From NCBI GenBank assembly GCA_014859985.1, contig JACZKN010000120.1:1-15398 (forward strand): 15,398 bases of DNA, given 5' to 3'. Position 1 is the first letter of the stretch, and every line of letters starts with the position of its first letter. This document shows, in pieces, positions 14,176 through 15,398 of the stretch. The notes below the pieces were generated by a model, which ran no database searches, was not told the origin of the DNA, and saw only the letters and a list, made by a program, of their open reading frames with translations. The stretch comes from Candidatus Krumholzibacteriia bacterium. Lineage in GTDB: Bacteria > Krumholzibacteriota > Krumholzibacteriia > LZORAL124-64-63. Both the position numbers and the translations under genes were made by a program.

Positions 14176-14937
14176 TCAGGCGGCGCCCGTGCCCAGCAAA
14201 GCGTCCAGGCGGGCGAACACCGCCCCGAGGTCGTGGCCCCGCCACGCGGCGTAGCCGTCCAGGGGCGTCGGATCACGGTTGACCACCGCCAGGCGTCCCC
14301 CCGCCCGCAGGGTCAGCCAGGGCAACGAGGCCGCCGGTTGGACCACCAGGGACGACCCCAGCACCAGCAGCAGGTCCGCCGATCCGGCCAGCTGCGCCGC
14401 CCGTTCCAGCGCGCCGCTCGGCAGCAGCTCCCCGAAGAAGGTGATGCCGGGCTTGAGGACGGCGCCGCAGCGGTCGCAGCGGGGAATGCCCCCGGCCCGC
14501 ACCAGGGACGCCACCGCGGCGAAAGCGGCCCTCCCGGGGCAGTCGGGGCAGGCGTGCCAGGACGGGGAGCCGTGCAGTTCGACGACCGTGCGGCTGCCGG
14601 CGCGCTGGTGCAGCATGTCGATGTTCTGGGTGATGACGCCGCCGAGCCTCCCCTGCCGCTCCAGCCCGGCCAGCACCCGGTGCACCAACGAGGGCTCCTT
14701 GTCGCCCATGCCGTAGATGAATTCGCGGGCCTGGGTGTAGAAATAGCCCGGGTCCGCGCGGAAGCCGGCGATGTCGAAGATCCTGTCCGCGTCCAGGCGT
14801 CGGTACAGCCCCTCGGGGCCGCGGAAATCCGGGATGCCGCTGAGGGTCGAGACTCCCGCGCCGGTGAAGGCCGCCACGGTCCCGCCGCCGGCGATCAGGG
14901 CGGCCAGGGCCGCGGGGTCGTCGTCGTGGTGGTGCAA
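14176..14937 (-). CDS. Sir2 family NAD-dependent protein deacetylase (sirtuin)
   Basis: A 253-residue sirtuin with all active-site elements: GAGVSTLSGIPDFRG (26-40) and TQNID (103-107) bind NAD+, H122 in ELHGS is the catalytic histidine, C130/C133 and C154/C157 form the zinc site, and KPGITFFGE (162-170) and GSSL (194-197) complete the Rossmann fold. It removes acetyl groups from lysines, forming nicotinamide and O-acetyl-ADP-ribose. The blocks DADRIFDI, TQNIDMLHQRAGS and GSSLVVQPAASLPWLTLRAGG closely resemble the Thermotoga enzyme, Sir2Tm, rather than SIRT5-like desuccinylases: no Ala-Tyr...Arg succinyl pocket is seen. Start is TTG 14937, with AAGGAG six bases upstream. It is divergent from the GroEL-fusion gene across 68 bases. 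A role in controlling acetyl-lysine level, for instance of acetyl-CoA synthetase, is common but not shown here. Confidence 0.95.
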   Translation of the reverse strand: MHHHDDDPAALAALIAGGGTVAAFTGAGVSTLSGIPDFRGPEGLYRRLDADRIFDIAGFRADPGYFYTQAREFIYGMGDKEPSLVHRVLAGLERQGRLGGVITQNIDMLHQRAGSRTVVELHGSPSWHACPDCPGRAAFAAVASLVRAGGIPRCDRCGAVLKPGITFFGELLPSGALERAAQLAGSADLLLVLGSSLVVQPAASLPWLTLRAGGRLAVVNRDPTPLDGYAAWRGHDLGAVFARLDALLGTGAA

Positions 14938-14948
14938 CGCACGCTCCT

Positions 14949-14976
14949 TTGCAGCCGCGACCGCCGATGGTACACT
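14949..14976 (+). promoter_or_regulatory. possible promoter of the gene at 15006
   Basis: TTGCAG (14949-14954) and TACACT (14971-14976) are 16 bases apart, and the -10 is preceded by TG one base away (TGGTACACT), an extended -10 pattern that helps offset the weak -35. Transcription would start near 14983, 23 bases before the GTG. The site lies in the divergent gap with sir2. Confidence 0.45.
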
Positions 14977-15005
14977 CGCCTCAACCCCGCCCGGGAGGAT
15001 GCCCC

Positions 15006-15398
15006 GTGATCCGGCGCCGCTTGACCCTGGTCCTGCCGATGGCCCTGCTCGCGATCGCGGCCGTCGTCCCGGCGGCGATCGACGAGTATAGCCAGGATTT
15101 CCGCTCGTGGCAGCAGCGGGATCCGGGCTTCACCACCGCCTTGTGGGACACCGTGGCCGGCGAGCTGCGCCTGCCGCCGGAGCTCCTGCGAACGCGCGGC
15201 GCCCTGGACACCCCCGGCCAGGCCTACGCCGTGGCCGCGGCCGGCGCGGAACTCAAGAAGCTTGAGAAGCCCTGCAAGACCCGCGAGGACATAACCTCGG
15301 TGGCCAGCATCAGCGCCAACAACGACCCCGAGATCGGCAAGATCATCGCCGACGCCCTGGAGGCGGTGGGCAAGGACGGCGTGGTCACCGTCGAGGAG
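15006..15398 (+). CDS. signal-peptide protein fused in frame to an N-terminally truncated GroEL (3' end outside the window)
   Basis: A reading frame of at least 131 codons, open to the right edge. Start GTG 15006 has GGGAGG (14993-14998) seven bases upstream; ATG 14999 is too close to this site and reads a short frame ending at 15091. Residues 1-24 (MIRRRLTLVLPMALLAIAAV..) are a signal peptide, probably cleaved after VVPAA, followed by about 50 residues of unrecognised sequence (IDEYSQDFRSWQQRDPG...). From about residue 75 the protein is clearly GroEL: AELKKLEKPCKTREDI, SVASISANNDPEIGKIIADA, and VGKDGVVTVEE. C90 corresponds to E. coli Cys138, so GroEL begins near E. coli position 123, the end of the equatorial domain plus the intermediate domain. 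The ATP-binding DGTTT region is missing, so the product could not be a working chaperonin. Assembly error or true fusion: see the findings. Confidence 0.6.
   Translation, partial: MIRRRLTLVLPMALLAIAAVVPAAIDEYSQDFRSWQQRDPGFTTALWDTVAGELRLPPELLRTRGALDTPGQAYAVAAAGAELKKLEKPCKTREDITSVASISANNDPEIGKIIADALEAVGKDGVVTVEE
15225..15398 (+). other. GroEL-homologous segment (intermediate domain), partial
   Basis: These 58 codons align without gaps with GroEL around E. coli residues 122-179, at the level of similarity expected of a normal bacterial groEL. The match stops abruptly upstream of about 15216-15228. Codon use and GC content do not change visibly across the join. Confidence 0.85.

Noticed and set aside
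15258..15263. HindIII site AAGCTT near the GroEL junction as a cloning scar
   Set aside because: It lies inside normal GroEL coding sequence (Lys-Leu codons), some 30 bases after the homology begins, and six-base sites are frequent by chance.

Overview
This window is very GC-rich (by eye about 70%). It is densely packed with ordinary housekeeping and accessory genes, and I see no tRNA, rRNA, CRISPR array, insertion sequence or phage module. Several traits suggest an uncultured GC-rich bacterium of the FCB superphylum or a neighbour (Krumholzibacteriota, Eisenbacteria or Gemmatimonadota type): a Ser/Thr kinase fused to TPRs, an ACE-like M2 peptidase, a POT transporter with a large inserted domain, an AblB-type acetyltransferase, and many GTG and TTG starts. 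That placement is a guess from gene content. Only a phylogeny could settle it.

Layout. Positions 1-1921 (+): the C-terminal part of the beta-lysine acetyltransferase AblB, overlapping by one base a sodium:solute symporter. Positions 1918-3447 (-): a compact marR - doxX - nitroreductase operon that resembles in content the MhqR-type quinone/electrophile stress regulons of Firmicutes. It has an AT-rich promoter containing a palindrome. The symporter and the nitroreductase converge on one shared CTAG that is the stop codon on both strands. Positions 3513-3647 (-): a 44-residue single-TM protein. Positions 3791-5659 (+): an exported or membrane-anchored M2 zinc peptidase.

Positions 5743-8727 (-): a Ser/Thr protein kinase with one TM segment and TPRs, followed by a small beta-rich protein of unknown function. 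Positions 8829-9713 (-): an unrecognised five-TM protein with an extracytoplasmic domain and its own promoter. Positions 9837-11762 (-): a POT-family peptide transporter followed by a clear intrinsic terminator. Positions 11908-14024 (-): an HDOD signalling protein followed by a fused ThrE-type Thr/Ser exporter. Positions 14176-14937 (-): a Sir2 deacetylase that resembles the Thermotoga enzyme.

The right edge holds the strangest object. A divergently transcribed gene starts at 15006 with a good ribosome binding site, a candidate promoter and a signal peptide. After about 74 residues it runs in frame into unmistakable GroEL sequence, entering at the equivalent of E. coli residue 123 and lacking the ATP-binding DGTTT region. 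This is either an assembly chimera at the contig end or a real truncated, export-targeted GroEL fusion. Reads across about 15190-15260 would decide it.

Taken together, the genes cover osmolyte and electrophile stress (AblB, symporter, MarR/DoxX/nitroreductase), peptide and amino-acid turnover and transport (M2 peptidase, POT, ThrE) and signalling (kinase, HDOD, sirtuin). I see no single novel multi-gene system. The best leads are the GroEL fusion, the kinase with its small partner, the unknown five-TM protein and the POT insertion.
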